A model generated the notes under the pieces. The model saw nothing but the letters and a program-made list of their open reading frames with translations. It did not search any database and was not told where the DNA came from. From contig NZ_FNKP01000003.1 in NCBI RefSeq assembly GCF_900099835.1, positions 310,001 to 374,000 of the forward strand: a stretch of DNA of 64,000 bases, in the 5' to 3' direction. This DNA comes from Paraburkholderia fungorum. Lineage in GTDB: Bacteria; Pseudomonadota; Gammaproteobacteria; Burkholderiales; Burkholderiaceae. Below, piece after piece: positions 34,089-43,346 of this stretch. The stretch's first letter is position 1; each line of letters starts with the position of its first letter. The translations under genes were made by a program, and so were the position numbers.

Positions 34089-35669
34089 TCAACTACGTCG
34101 ACTTCTTAAGACGAACGCCCCCAACGTACACGCGATCATCGCAATACCGGCAATCAGAAAGGTGTCGCTGTACGCCATCAACAACGCTTCCCTGCCCACG
34201 GTCTGATTGATGATGCCTAACGCAAGCTCGCGCGCACCGCTCAAGTCGCCCTTTGGCAATACGTCGGCGCGCGGAGCGTGATTGCTCGCGAGCAGCCTGG
34301 CGAGATAGGCGACACGCTCGCGAAATGCAGGCGAAAACAGCGTGATCGATTCACCCAGACGCATGGCGTGCAATTTCTCGCGCTCTACGACAATCTGGCT
34401 CGCAATCGCAATGCCGATCGCGCCGCCCACGTTGCGCACCATCGTGAACAATCCCGACGCCGAGCCGAGCTGACTTTTCTCCAGACCATCGACGGCCATC
34501 ACCGACAGTGCGATAACAACGAGCGACTGCCCAATCCCGCGCACAATCAGCGAAGGCACGATCACGTTAGACGCGGAGTATCGATCTAGATGGATGTTCA
34601 TCAGGCAGCCCGCCGCAACCAGCGCGAAGCCGAGAATGATCGCGGTACGCGCGCTGGTCCGGCGCATCAACGGTGGTGTCAGAAATGACATCACGAATTG
34701 AACGAGTCCATAGGGGATCATCGCGAGCCCGATATCGCGCGCGCTATATCCCTGCAATTCCGCGAAATAGTTCGGCACGAGAAACACCACGCCGAACACG
34801 ACCGCGCCGAACAGAAACTGCATGAGGCTCGCAATCCCGAAGTTGTAGCGGCCAAGCAGACGCAAGTTGATGAACGGCTCCGGGCGGCGCAACTGGATAG
34901 CGACGAACACGCCTAGCCCAAGCACCGCAACGATCATCATGTTGACGATAAATGGCGACGCGAACCAGTCCTGACGGCCGCCCTCTTCCAGTGCGATCTG
35001 CAAGGCGCTCAAGCCGACTGCCATGGTCAATATGCCGGGCCAGTCCGCGTTGCGCAGCTTCCCGAGATGCATCGGCAGCGGCTTGATTGACCAACTGATT
35101 GCGCCGAGCAGGATAAGCGTCGGCGGAATCTGCAGATAGAAGATCCAGCGCCACGAGTACATATCGGTCAGATAACCGCCCATTGAAGGACCCGCCGCCT
35201 GCGCGACGTTATTCGCAATTGCGAACAGCGCCATACCGAGCGGATGCCGCGCGACCGGCAACTCGGTGACGATCAGCTGGAACGACAGCGGAATCAGCAC
35301 GCCACCGAATGCACCCTGCAACGCGCGCGCAACGATCATCGTGTCGATGTTCGGCGCGACCGAACACGCCAGCGAAAACACCAGGAAGCCGCTCGCGCCC
35401 GTCAGCAGAACGCGGCGGATCGTGAAGACCTGCACCAGCCATCCGGTCAGCGGAATGACGATGATTTCCGCGACCAGATAGGCGGTCGTGATCCACGATC
35501 CTTCTTCGAAACTCGCGCCCAGCGAGCCACGAATGTCGGGCAGCGACGCGTTCGTCACGTGCACATTCATGCCTGCCATGAAGCACCCGAACACGCCGCC
35601 GAGTACCGCAATCCATGTACGGAGCGGGATTTTTTCTTTATCTGCTGATGCAATGACGGTCGATGTCAT
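34089..35669 (-). CDS. MFS drug efflux permease, DHA2 (EmrB/QacA) family
   Basis: A 526-residue inner-membrane drug:H+ antiporter with 14 predicted helices. It shows ITTAYLVAEIIVIPLTGWL and the TM5 motif C-like GPSMGGYLTD. EmrB-type permeases work with an EmrA membrane-fusion protein and an outer-membrane channel, both encoded just upstream here. Its ATG overlaps the fusion-protein stop (ATGA), so translation is coupled. It is the last gene of the efflux operon. The substrate range is not predictable. Confidence 0.93.
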   Translation of the reverse strand: MTSTVIASADKEKIPLRTWIAVLGGVFGCFMAGMNVHVTNASLPDIRGSLGASFEEGSWITTAYLVAEIIVIPLTGWLVQVFTIRRVLLTGASGFLVFSLACSVAPNIDTMIVARALQGAFGGVLIPLSFQLIVTELPVARHPLGMALFAIANNVAQAAGPSMGGYLTDMYSWRWIFYLQIPPTLILLGAISWSIKPLPMHLGKLRNADWPGILTMAVGLSALQIALEEGGRQDWFASPFIVNMMIVAVLGLGVFVAIQLRRPEPFINLRLLGRYNFGIASLMQFLFGAVVFGVVFLVPNYFAELQGYSARDIGLAMIPYGLVQFVMSFLTPPLMRRTSARTAIILGFALVAAGCLMNIHLDRYSASNVIVPSLIVRGIGQSLVVIALSVMAVDGLEKSQLGSASGLFTMVRNVGGAIGIAIASQIVVEREKLHAMRLGESITLFSPAFRERVAYLARLLASNHAPRADVLPKGDLSGARELALGIINQTVGREALLMAYSDTFLIAGIAMIACTLGAFVLRSRRS

Positions 35670-36790
35670 GACGGCTGCCCGCCGTCCGCGTGGCGCGTAT
35701 CGACGTTCACGACGACCGACATGCCCGCGCGCAGCAGCCGCGCGTCCTCACGCGATGCGTCGAACCGTATCCTGACAGGAATGCGTTGCACGACCTTCGT
35801 GAAGTTGCCTGTCGCGTTATCGGGCGGCAGCAGCGCAAATTCCGCGCCGGAGCCTGGCGCAATACTCGTCACCTTACCGCGCAACGTATGCCCGGAATAA
35901 GTGTCGACCTTGATCTCCACCGGTTGGCCGACATGCATATCGCCGAGTTGGGTCTCCTTGAAATTGGCGACCACGTACACGTCGTTCAACGGAACGACCG
36001 CGAGCAACGGCATGCCGGTCTCCACGTATTGACCCTGACGCACAGTGCGTTGGCCGATCACACCATCGCGAGTCGCGCGGATCACCGTATGCTGCAAATC
36101 CAGCTGCGCCAGCGCGAGCGCCGCGCGCGCTTCGCTCACCTGCGCCTTCGCCTGCTCGATACCCACAAGACTCTGCTCCCGGCGCCTGCGCAACACGTCC
36201 TGCTGATCCCGCTGACTCTGTACGGCAGCGCTCGCTTTCGCCAGCACAGCAGCCGCTTTCTGCTCTTCAGCTCGCGCGAGTTCCAGGCGCTGACCGCTCG
36301 ACGCCTGCTGCGCGTATAACTCGCGATAGCGCGTTGCATCGGCATCGCGGCGCACGGTGTCGGCCTTTGCCGCAGTCACGTCGGCCTGCGCCTGCGCGAT
36401 AAGACTGCCCTGCTGGGTCACTTGCGCGTCGAGACTCGCCACTCCCGCTTCCTGCTCGCGAATATTCGCGAGCGCCGCATTAACGGCCGCTTCCGCGCGA
36501 TTCACCTTCGCCTGATAATCGCGGTCGTCGATCCTTATCAGCACGTCGCCTGCGCGAACCTGCTGGTCGTCCTGCACCACGACCTCGCTGACATAGCCCG
36601 GCACATGCGAACTCATCGCCACGATGTCGGCGCGCACATACGCATCGTCGGTGCTTTCGATGAAGCGTCCGACGCTCCACCAGCGAACACCGGCCACGAC
36701 CGCCACCACGGCGACGATCACGACGCCTGCTGCAATCAACTGTTTTCTTCCGGGAATCGTGCGCTTTTCAGGCGCGACAGTGGTGCTCAT
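35666..36790 (-). CDS. HlyD/EmrA family membrane-fusion protein
   Basis: A 374-residue periplasmic adaptor. It has one N-terminal transmembrane helix (about residues 16-35), a lipoyl/barrel-sandwich domain split by a long coiled coil (about residues 85-215, alanine/glutamine-rich) and a C-terminal beta-barrel. It bridges the DHA2 permease and the outer-membrane factor. The ATG at 36790 (MSTTVAPEKRTIPGRK) is chosen because the longer reading adds a non-homologous 47 residues. It is 55 bp downstream of the outer-membrane gene. Confidence 0.93.
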   Translation of the reverse strand: MSTTVAPEKRTIPGRKQLIAAGVVIVAVVAVVAGVRWWSVGRFIESTDDAYVRADIVAMSSHVPGYVSEVVVQDDQQVRAGDVLIRIDDRDYQAKVNRAEAAVNAALANIREQEAGVASLDAQVTQQGSLIAQAQADVTAAKADTVRRDADATRYRELYAQQASSGQRLELARAEEQKAAAVLAKASAAVQSQRDQQDVLRRRREQSLVGIEQAKAQVSEARAALALAQLDLQHTVIRATRDGVIGQRTVRQGQYVETGMPLLAVVPLNDVYVVANFKETQLGDMHVGQPVEIKVDTYSGHTLRGKVTSIAPGSGAEFALLPPDNATGNFTKVVQRIPVRIRFDASREDARLLRAGMSVVVNVDTRHADGGQPS

Positions 36791-36845
36791 AACTGGAACC
36801 TTCAATGAAAAATAACGAATGATCGGAGCGGTATCGCTGAGCGTT

Positions 36846-38321
36846 TCAGCGCTGCCATCCGCCGCCCAGTGCCTTGAAAACGGCAACCTGGTCCGACGCA
36901 AGCACTTCGGTCGATGCCGCCAGCGCAGCATCGGTCGTGACGAGACCGCGTTCGGCGTCGAGCACGTCGAGGAAATCGAGCGCGCCCGCCTTGTAGTTCA
37001 GTTCAGCCAGTTCGAACGCGCGGGCATGCTGTGCACGAGCCTGTTGCAACGCGCGATGCCGGTCCCATTCGGCGCCGTACAGCGTGAGTGCCTGCTCGGT
37101 TTCCTTCAACGCGTTCAGTACGCGACTGTCGAACGACGCGAGTTCGGCGGCGCTGTCCGCGCGCGCTTGCGAGAGCTTCGCGCGACTCACGGCCATGTTC
37201 GGAAAGTGCCAGCTGATCAGCGGACCGATGCCCCAGGCCACCGCGTACTGGTTACCGAGCGACGCAAGGCTGCCGCTCGTCGAGAGCCAGTCCACCGAGC
37301 CGCCGAGCACCACCGACGGGTACAGTTCCGCCGTCGCCACGCCCACGCGCGCACTGGCCGCGGCAAGGCGTCGTTCGGCTTCACGCAGATCGGGACGCCG
37401 CTTGAGAAGCGCCGCGCCGTCACCGACGGGAAACGGCGTCGCAATCAATGGAACGGCGTGGCATTGCGAAGCCGCAACCGGAATGTCGGCGGGAGTGTGG
37501 CCGGTCAGCACGGCCAGTTCATACAGCGCCGCGCGGCGCTTGCCCTGCAGGTCGGGCAGCGTGGCCCCGGTATCGCTGACAAACGCCTGCGCGCGCACCA
37601 CTTCGAGTTCGGACACGAGGCCTTGCGAGCGCTGTATCTGCGTCAATTGCGCAACCCGTTCGGCGATGGCCAGCGAGCGCTGCGCCACGTCGATCTGCTG
37701 ACCGAAGCTGCAGGCGTGCGCGTAGGCGTCCGTCGTTTCGGCCGCGATGGCGACGCGCAACGCGTCGCGAGCCGCCTGGGTCGCTTCGGCGTCGGCCTGC
37801 GCGGACGCAACCAGTTCGCGCACACGGCCCCACAAATCCACCTCCCACGATACCGCCAGCGAAGGCGCATACGCCCAGCGTGTGGCCGCGCTCTGGCGGG
37901 TCGCCGCCGCGACGATCTGATCCGTACTCTGCTTGCCGTAGTTGCCGCCGAGCGCCACGTCCGTGTCGGGCAGACGCGCGGCGCCCGCTTCGTTCAACAC
38001 CGCTTCCGCGCGCTGAAGATGAGCCGCCGCGACCGCGAGATCGCGATTGTTGGCGAGCGCCTGCTGCACGAGTGCGTCGAGTGCGGGATCGCGATACAAC
38101 TGCCACCACGAATCGACCATCGGCGCGGCGGAAACGGGCGCCACAGCGGTCGACGCAAACGGGCGGCTGGCGGCATCCGGCACAGCAGGTTCGCGGTACG
38201 GCGGCCCGACCGTGCAGCCCGCAATCACGCTGGCAAGCGCGCCGAGACGCGCGACTCGTAACACACGGCGGGAACGGCGCAAAGTCGGTTGAAAGAAACG
38301 CCACGAACGGAAATTCGTCAT
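36846..38321 (-). CDS. NodT/OprM-family outer-membrane efflux lipoprotein
   Basis: A 491-residue outer-membrane channel of the NodT branch. A lipobox VIAGC (Cys36) follows the signal region, and two internal OEP repeats (about residues 95-275 and 300-480) form the beta-barrel and alpha-helical tunnel. YREPAVPD after the Cys is typical. The start is the ATG at 38321 (MTNFRSWRFF); a TTG five codons earlier is possible and no strong ribosome site favours either. First gene of the three-gene efflux operon, divergent from an AraC gene 93 bp away. Confidence 0.9.
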   Translation of the reverse strand: MTNFRSWRFFQPTLRRSRRVLRVARLGALASVIAGCTVGPPYREPAVPDAASRPFASTAVAPVSAAPMVDSWWQLYRDPALDALVQQALANNRDLAVAAAHLQRAEAVLNEAGAARLPDTDVALGGNYGKQSTDQIVAAATRQSAATRWAYAPSLAVSWEVDLWGRVRELVASAQADAEATQAARDALRVAIAAETTDAYAHACSFGQQIDVAQRSLAIAERVAQLTQIQRSQGLVSELEVVRAQAFVSDTGATLPDLQGKRRAALYELAVLTGHTPADIPVAASQCHAVPLIATPFPVGDGAALLKRRPDLREAERRLAAASARVGVATAELYPSVVLGGSVDWLSTSGSLASLGNQYAVAWGIGPLISWHFPNMAVSRAKLSQARADSAAELASFDSRVLNALKETEQALTLYGAEWDRHRALQQARAQHARAFELAELNYKAGALDFLDVLDAERGLVTTDAALAASTEVLASDQVAVFKALGGGWQR

Positions 38322-38414
38322 CGATTGCCACGTCAATAGGATGAAAAGACAGCGGCAATGCTAAGCTCGTGACCCTGGTTTTTCTCGCGCAGAATCAACA
38401 TTCATCGTCGCAAA

Positions 38415-39188
38415 ATGGACAACCCATCGCGGAACTACGCTCCAGCAGAGCAAACCCATCCGGTTGCAGTCATCGCCACCGATCCGCCTGGCCGGACAGC
38501 CTTCCCATCGCATGCGCACCGGCAGGGGCAATTGATTTACGCGATTTCCGGCGTGATGATCGTTCGCACCGACGACGGCAGTTGGGTCGTGCCGACCGGG
38601 CGCGCGGTGTGGGTGCCGGGAGACACCCAGCACGCAATTGAAACCACCGGCGATGTGCGCATTCGCACGGCATTCGTCAAGCCGGAGGCGAGAGAAGGAT
38701 TGCCCGATGCGTGCCGCGTGATACTGGTCAGCACGCTGCTGCGCGAGCTGATCGTCACGGCAGCGGGGATCGACGAATGCTCGGCGGACAGCGCGCGCGC
38801 GCGCCGCATCATGGAGTTGATTCTCGACGAGATTGAAATTGCGCCCACATTGTCGCTGCATGTGCCGATGCCGCGTCACCCCGCGCTCGTCAGGCTGTGT
38901 ACGCAATTGATCAACCATCCGTCCGACGTGGTGACGCTCGCAAGCTGGGCACGCGAAGCGCACATGAACGAGCGCACGCTCGCGCGCACCTTCCAGCGCG
39001 AGACCGGCATGACGCAAGGCGCGTGGTGCCGGCATACGCGTCTGCTGCTCAGTCTGCCCCGGCTGGTCGCGGGGGCGTCGATACTCGAAGTCGCGCTCGA
39101 ACATGGTTACGACAGTCCGAGCGCATTCGCCGCGATGTTCCGCAAGACGCTAGGTGTGCCGCCAAGCGAATACTTTCGCAAGGGGTAA
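38415..39188 (+). CDS. AraC family regulator with N-terminal cupin
   Basis: A 257-residue protein. A cupin sensor domain (about residues 15-90: SHAHRQGQLIYAISG) is joined to a C-terminal AraC double helix-turn-helix (about 160-255: HMNERTLARTFQRETGMT). It is divergent from the efflux operon and therefore the likely regulator of it. In this family the cupin His pair (SHAH) often binds metal and ligand. Confidence 0.92.
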   Translation: MDNPSRNYAPAEQTHPVAVIATDPPGRTAFPSHAHRQGQLIYAISGVMIVRTDDGSWVVPTGRAVWVPGDTQHAIETTGDVRIRTAFVKPEAREGLPDACRVILVSTLLRELIVTAAGIDECSADSARARRIMELILDEIEIAPTLSLHVPMPRHPALVRLCTQLINHPSDVVTLASWAREAHMNERTLARTFQRETGMTQGAWCRHTRLLLSLPRLVAGASILEVALEHGYDSPSAFAAMFRKTLGVPPSEYFRKG

Positions 39189-39375
39189 TGGAGTGCGGTG
39201 AAGAGGCCACGGATTGTCCATTTCGCGACGGCCTTTCCCGCTTATATTTTTCTGCGTGCCGCGATGGCACGCTCTCTCAGGTTCTGTAGCAGACGGCTTG
39301 TGAATTTCGATTATTTGCGCCGCTATTTCTCGTGCAATCCGCCAGAGTCTTCATGATTCCGGCGGCTATTTCCCA

Positions 39376-40038
39376 CTACCACTTCGCGCCGAACGTCGTT
39401 CGCAACTCGTCGATCTGTGCATCGGAGAGAGGCTCCGGCTTCGTCGTTTGCATCAACCAGAGTTGCGCGCTCTCCTCCAGTTCTTCGAGCGCATACGCCG
39501 CCTGCGACACACTCGCGCCCCACACTACCGGCCCCAGCCGCTCCAGCAATACGCCGCGCACGCTGCTGGCGAGCGCGCGAATCCGCTCCGCAACCTCGGG
39601 GTCTCCAGGACGCCGATACGGAATCAGCGGAATGTGGCCGACTTTCATCACGTAGTACGGCGTGATCGGCGGCAGGATATCGTCGGGCTTCCACACACCC
39701 GCCAGCGACAACGCGACCAGATGAGTCGAATGAGTATGGACGACGCCGTTCATCGCCGGATTCGTGTCGTACACATTGCGATGGAGCGCGAGTGTCTTCG
39801 ACGGCTTGTCACCACTCACCCAGTTACCCTCGCGATCCACCTTGGCGATCGCGGCAGGATCGAGGTGACCGAGGCACGCGTCGGTCGGCGTGATCAGCCA
39901 GCCGTCGTCCAGTCTCGCGCTGATGTTGCCCGCCGAGCCGACCGTGTACCGGCGCGAATAGAGATCCGCGCCGATTCGCGCGATCTCCTCGCGCGCGCTG
40001 TTCTCTGCCCGCTGAGCCGCAGAAATAGTCGTATTCAT
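39376..40038 (-). CDS. otnC: 3-oxo-tetronate 4-phosphate decarboxylase, class II aldolase family
   Basis: A 220-residue class II aldolase/adducin-fold enzyme. Zinc ligands are in HTHSTH (about residues 103-108), and GNISARLDDGWLITPT is the phosphate-binding N-terminal part. Family OtnC decarboxylates 3-oxo-tetronate 4-phosphate to dihydroxyacetone phosphate, after the OtnK kinase. The OtnK gene overlaps its start (ATGA), a strong functional link. Assignment rests on this pairing. The closely related fuculose-phosphate aldolases are the main alternative. Confidence 0.88.
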   Translation of the reverse strand: MNTTISAAQRAENSAREEIARIGADLYSRRYTVGSAGNISARLDDGWLITPTDACLGHLDPAAIAKVDREGNWVSGDKPSKTLALHRNVYDTNPAMNGVVHTHSTHLVALSLAGVWKPDDILPPITPYYVMKVGHIPLIPYRRPGDPEVAERIRALASSVRGVLLERLGPVVWGASVSQAAYALEELEESAQLWLMQTTKPEPLSDAQIDELRTTFGAKW

Positions 40039-41336
40039 TGCGGGCGATCCATCAGCTTGTCGAGTTGCGTCAGTGCTTTCTCGAAGAAATCGACGGTGCC
40101 GAAATTGCCCGATTTCAACGCGAGCGCATAGCGCTGGCCACCATTCGAAACGGTCCAGGGTACACCTGGGTCGATCTGCGGTCCGATCGTAAGCGCTTTC
40201 ACGTCGAGCGCATTGACGATGGAACCCGAGGTTTCTCCTCCCGCCACGACGAAGCGGCGCACACCTGCGTCGCGCAGGCGCTGGGCGATCCCGGCGAGCG
40301 CGTGCTCGACAAGGCTCCCCGATTCGGCGACGCCGAGTTTGCCCTGCACCGCCGCGACTTCTTCCGGCGAACTGGTCGCATAGATCAGCACGGGTTCCTT
40401 GCCGATGTGCTGCTGCGCGAACCCGAGCGCCTCGTCGATCACCTTTTGCGAGTTCTCTGCCAGTTGCAGCGTATTCAGGCGGAACGCAGGACGGCCGTTT
40501 TCGCGCCAGTGCGCGACCTGCCCTTGCGTCGCGCGCGAGCAGCTACCTGCGAGTACCGCGGAGAGTCCATCGACAGCGGGCAGCGCTTGCGCATCGTCGC
40601 CCTGCGCCAGCAAGCCGGCGCGGGCGAAGTTACCCGGCAGACCAAGCGCCAGTCCCGAACCGCCGGTCAGCAGAACATCGTCGGCACAGGCTTCGCCGAG
40701 CGTGTAGAGGTCGGCATCGGAGATCGCGTCGGCAATCGCGACACGCACGCCATCGGCTTTGAGCGCGGCGCGCGCGGCGGCGAGCTTTTCTCCGCCGGGC
40801 TGAACGGCGTCGTAACGCAGCAGCCCGACTTTCGATTGCGTCTGACGTTGCAGCGTGCGCACCAGGTTCGCATCGGTCATCGGCGTAAGCGGATGGTTCT
40901 GCATGCCCGATTCGTTCAGCAGCAGATCGCCGACAAACAGATTGCCGCGATACACGGTACGGCCGTTTTCCGGAAACGCCGGGCAGGCAATGGCGAAGTC
41001 CGTGCCGAGCGCTTTCATCAACGCATCGGTGACGGGGCCGATATTGCCGGCGTCGGTGGAATCGAAGGTCGAACAGTATTTGAAATAGAACTGCTTGCAG
41101 CCGAGCGAGCGCAGCCACTCCAGCGCCGCGAGCGATTCGGCAATCGCATCGCCGCTCGGCGATGTACGCGATTTCAACGCGACCACGACCGCCTGGGCCG
41201 ACGTGTCGAGCGGCGCGGTGGGCACGCCGATAGTCTGAACGGTACGCATGCCGCCGCGCACCAGCATGCTGGCCAGATCGGTGGCGCCAGTGAAGTCGTC
41301 GGCGATACAGCCGAGCAAAGTCGAATCGAAGTTCAT
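40035..41336 (-). CDS. otnK: 3-oxo-tetronate kinase, DUF1537 family
   Basis: A 433-residue kinase of the four-carbon acid sugar kinase family (formerly DUF1537). N-terminal LGCIADDFTGATDLASML binds the sugar acid, and VLLTGGSGLALGLP plus the C-terminal VVAGGETSGSIVNAL bind nucleotide. It phosphorylates 3-oxo-tetronate at C4. The ATG at 41336 has GGAAG upstream. The LacI-type operator at 41430 is 94 bp before the start. It is the first gene of the two-gene leftward operon. Confidence 0.92.
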   Translation of the reverse strand: MNFDSTLLGCIADDFTGATDLASMLVRGGMRTVQTIGVPTAPLDTSAQAVVVALKSRTSPSGDAIAESLAALEWLRSLGCKQFYFKYCSTFDSTDAGNIGPVTDALMKALGTDFAIACPAFPENGRTVYRGNLFVGDLLLNESGMQNHPLTPMTDANLVRTLQRQTQSKVGLLRYDAVQPGGEKLAAARAALKADGVRVAIADAISDADLYTLGEACADDVLLTGGSGLALGLPGNFARAGLLAQGDDAQALPAVDGLSAVLAGSCSRATQGQVAHWRENGRPAFRLNTLQLAENSQKVIDEALGFAQQHIGKEPVLIYATSSPEEVAAVQGKLGVAESGSLVEHALAGIAQRLRDAGVRRFVVAGGETSGSIVNALDVKALTIGPQIDPGVPWTVSNGGQRYALALKSGNFGTVDFFEKALTQLDKLMDRPQ

Positions 41337-41429
41337 GGATTGCGCTTCCAGTAAAACCGGTACGAAGACCCTTCGGAAATCTCAGGCCAGCATGGATAAA
41401 GAAAATCTGGACAAAACCACAGCCAAAAT

Positions 41430-41445
41430 TTGTAATCGGTTACAA
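41430..41445. promoter_or_regulatory. LacI-type operator in otnK/racemase divergent promoter
   Basis: TTGTAATCGGTTACAA is a dyad with 6-bp perfect arms and a CG-containing centre, as LacI-family sites have. It lies 32 bp before the racemase-like gene and 94 bp before otnK. The same word (one change) occurs at 45403-45418, and the ATTTTAG flank is shared. It is the likely site of the LacI protein at 42230. Confidence 0.75.
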
Positions 41446-41476
41446 TTTTAGCATCAACTTTTAGACAGGAGAAGCC

Positions 41477-42145
41477 ATGTCTCGCATCGTCCTACTCCAC
41501 GCGACCCCGGTGGCCATGCAACCCGTCCATGCCGCGTTCGCTGCCAACTGGCCGGAAGCGGAGATCGTCAATCTGCTTGACGACGGACTGACGATCGATC
41601 GTGCCCGCGAAACGGAGTTGAGCCAGGCAATGATCGATCGCTTCGTTCGCTTCGGAATGTATGGAAAGGATATTGGCGCAGACGGCATTCTCGTCACGTG
41701 CTCCGCCTTCGGGCCCGCTATCGACGCGCTGTCGGCATCGGCTGGCGTGCCCGTTCTCAAGCCGAACGAGGCGATGTTTCAGGCGGCCATCGCGCGCGGC
41801 AACAACATCGGCATGCTGGCGACCTTCGGCCCGTCGGTCAAAACAATGACCGACGAGTTCGAAGCGTACGTGCGCGAAGCGGGATCGAAGGCGACCTTGC
41901 GCACGATCATCGTGGACGACGCAATCGACCTGCTGCGCAAAGGCGATGTGGAATCGCACAATCGCCTGGTCGCCGCGCGCGCGCCGGAATTGTCGGACTG
42001 CGACGCGATCATGCTCGCGCATTTTTCCACTTCGCGCGCCGCCGATTCCGTGCGCCAGACAACCGACGTCCCCGTGTTGACCGCACCCGATGCAGCCGTC
42101 GCACAAATGAAGGCGTTGATCGACGCAAGCGTAAAACTTCGTTGA
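41477..42145 (+). CDS. aspartate/glutamate racemase family protein
   Basis: A 222-residue two-domain protein of the Asp/Glu/hydantoin racemase superfamily. The first catalytic Cys75 is in LVTCSAFGPA, but the position of the second Cys is HFS in IMLAHFSTS, so two-base racemisation is doubtful. It may instead be an isomerase or decarboxylase-like member. It is divergent from otnK and shares the operator. The ATG at 41477 follows AGGAGA. A role in the tetronate pathway, for instance interconverting the oxo acid, is inferred from context only. Confidence 0.83.
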   Translation: MSRIVLLHATPVAMQPVHAAFAANWPEAEIVNLLDDGLTIDRARETELSQAMIDRFVRFGMYGKDIGADGILVTCSAFGPAIDALSASAGVPVLKPNEAMFQAAIARGNNIGMLATFGPSVKTMTDEFEAYVREAGSKATLRTIIVDDAIDLLRKGDVESHNRLVAARAPELSDCDAIMLAHFSTSRAADSVRQTTDVPVLTAPDAAVAQMKALIDASVKLR

Positions 42146-42229
42146 GGCCGACGCGGCCGCAACCGGTTTAGCGCGATAATAGGGCCTATAAATCCACCAC
42201 TATTCTTACGATCCAGGAGACGCCAACGC

Positions 42230-43324
42230 ATGGCAACGGAATCCGATCAGCCGCAATCAGAAGGCCGTCTGCGGGTGAGCGTCGGCGACGTCGCGCGCCT
42301 CGCGGGGGTGTCGACTGCGACGGTGTCGCGCGTGCTCAATCGTCCCGAGGCTGTACGCGCAGACAAACGGGAAGCCGTGCGCGAGGCCTGCAAGGCACTG
42401 GGTTACGTGATGAACGGCGCGGCCCGCGCGCTCTCGCTGAACCGCACTTTCACGGTCGGCGCAGTGGTGCCGACCATCGAGACGCAAACCTTTTCACGCT
42501 CGCTGAATGCGTTTCAAAGGCGGCTACACGACGCGGGTTACACGTTGCTGCTCGCCAGCAGCGACTTCGACCCCACCGTTGAAATGGAAGGCGTGACGAA
42601 GTTGCTCGGCCACGGCGTCGATGCGCTGCTGGTCGTCGGCCGCACGCACGATCCGAAAATGTGGGAACGCATCGATCAGCACCGCGTGCCGTGCATCCAG
42701 ATTCTTGCCATCGACCCGGAACGCCCGAGCATCGGTTATGACAACATGGCCATCGGCCATCTGATTGCCGACCACCTGGTGCAACTCGGCCATGCCGATA
42801 TTGGCGTGATCGTCGGTACTCCGCCCACCAACGATCGTGTCACCGAGCGCATTCGCGGCATTCGCAAGCGCCTTGCCGGCAGCGGGCATCAACTGCCCCG
42901 CGAGCGGATTATCGACGACGCGTTCACGCTGAACGAAGCACGCCAGGCCGCGATCAAGATGCTATCCAACGCGTCAGACCGGCCCACTGCAATCGTCTGC
43001 GGGAACGATCAACTGGCGTTCGGCGTGCTGCTGGCGGCATCGGCGAAAGGGCTTCGCGTACCCGAAGATCTGTCCATTGTCGGTTTCAACAACTACGATT
43101 TCGCGGCCCACCTGTCGCCGCCGCTCACCACGGTCAGCGTCGGCCTGGCGCAACTCGGCGAACAGGCCGCCGACTATCTGCTGCGATGCCTCGACAACGT
43201 CCCGCACCCGCCGGGTACGCCGCGAATAGAAACGGCGCTGATCGTGCGCAGCAGTACGGGACCTGCGCCGGCCAGGTCGGCGACGAAGCGTCGCCCGAAA
43301 GCGACGCGCCCCACCACTGCCTGA
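42230..43324 (+). CDS. LacI family transcriptional regulator
   Basis: A 364-residue LacI/GalR repressor. The N-terminal HTH is VGDVARLAGVSTATVSRVLNRP (about residues 16-35) with a hinge, followed by a periplasmic-binding-protein-like effector domain (about 75-345). The effector is likely a sugar acid given the neighbours. Palindromes TTGTAATCGGTTNCAA at 41430 and 45403 are its probable operators, which would place otnKC, the racemase-like gene, the hydroxyacid oxidase and the lactonase under one control. Confidence 0.93.
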   Translation: MATESDQPQSEGRLRVSVGDVARLAGVSTATVSRVLNRPEAVRADKREAVREACKALGYVMNGAARALSLNRTFTVGAVVPTIETQTFSRSLNAFQRRLHDAGYTLLLASSDFDPTVEMEGVTKLLGHGVDALLVVGRTHDPKMWERIDQHRVPCIQILAIDPERPSIGYDNMAIGHLIADHLVQLGHADIGVIVGTPPTNDRVTERIRGIRKRLAGSGHQLPRERIIDDAFTLNEARQAAIKMLSNASDRPTAIVCGNDQLAFGVLLAASAKGLRVPEDLSIVGFNNYDFAAHLSPPLTTVSVGLAQLGEQAADYLLRCLDNVPHPPGTPRIETALIVRSSTGPAPARSATKRRPKATRPTTA

Positions 43325-43346
43325 TACATCCTTTCAGCGAACCCGT

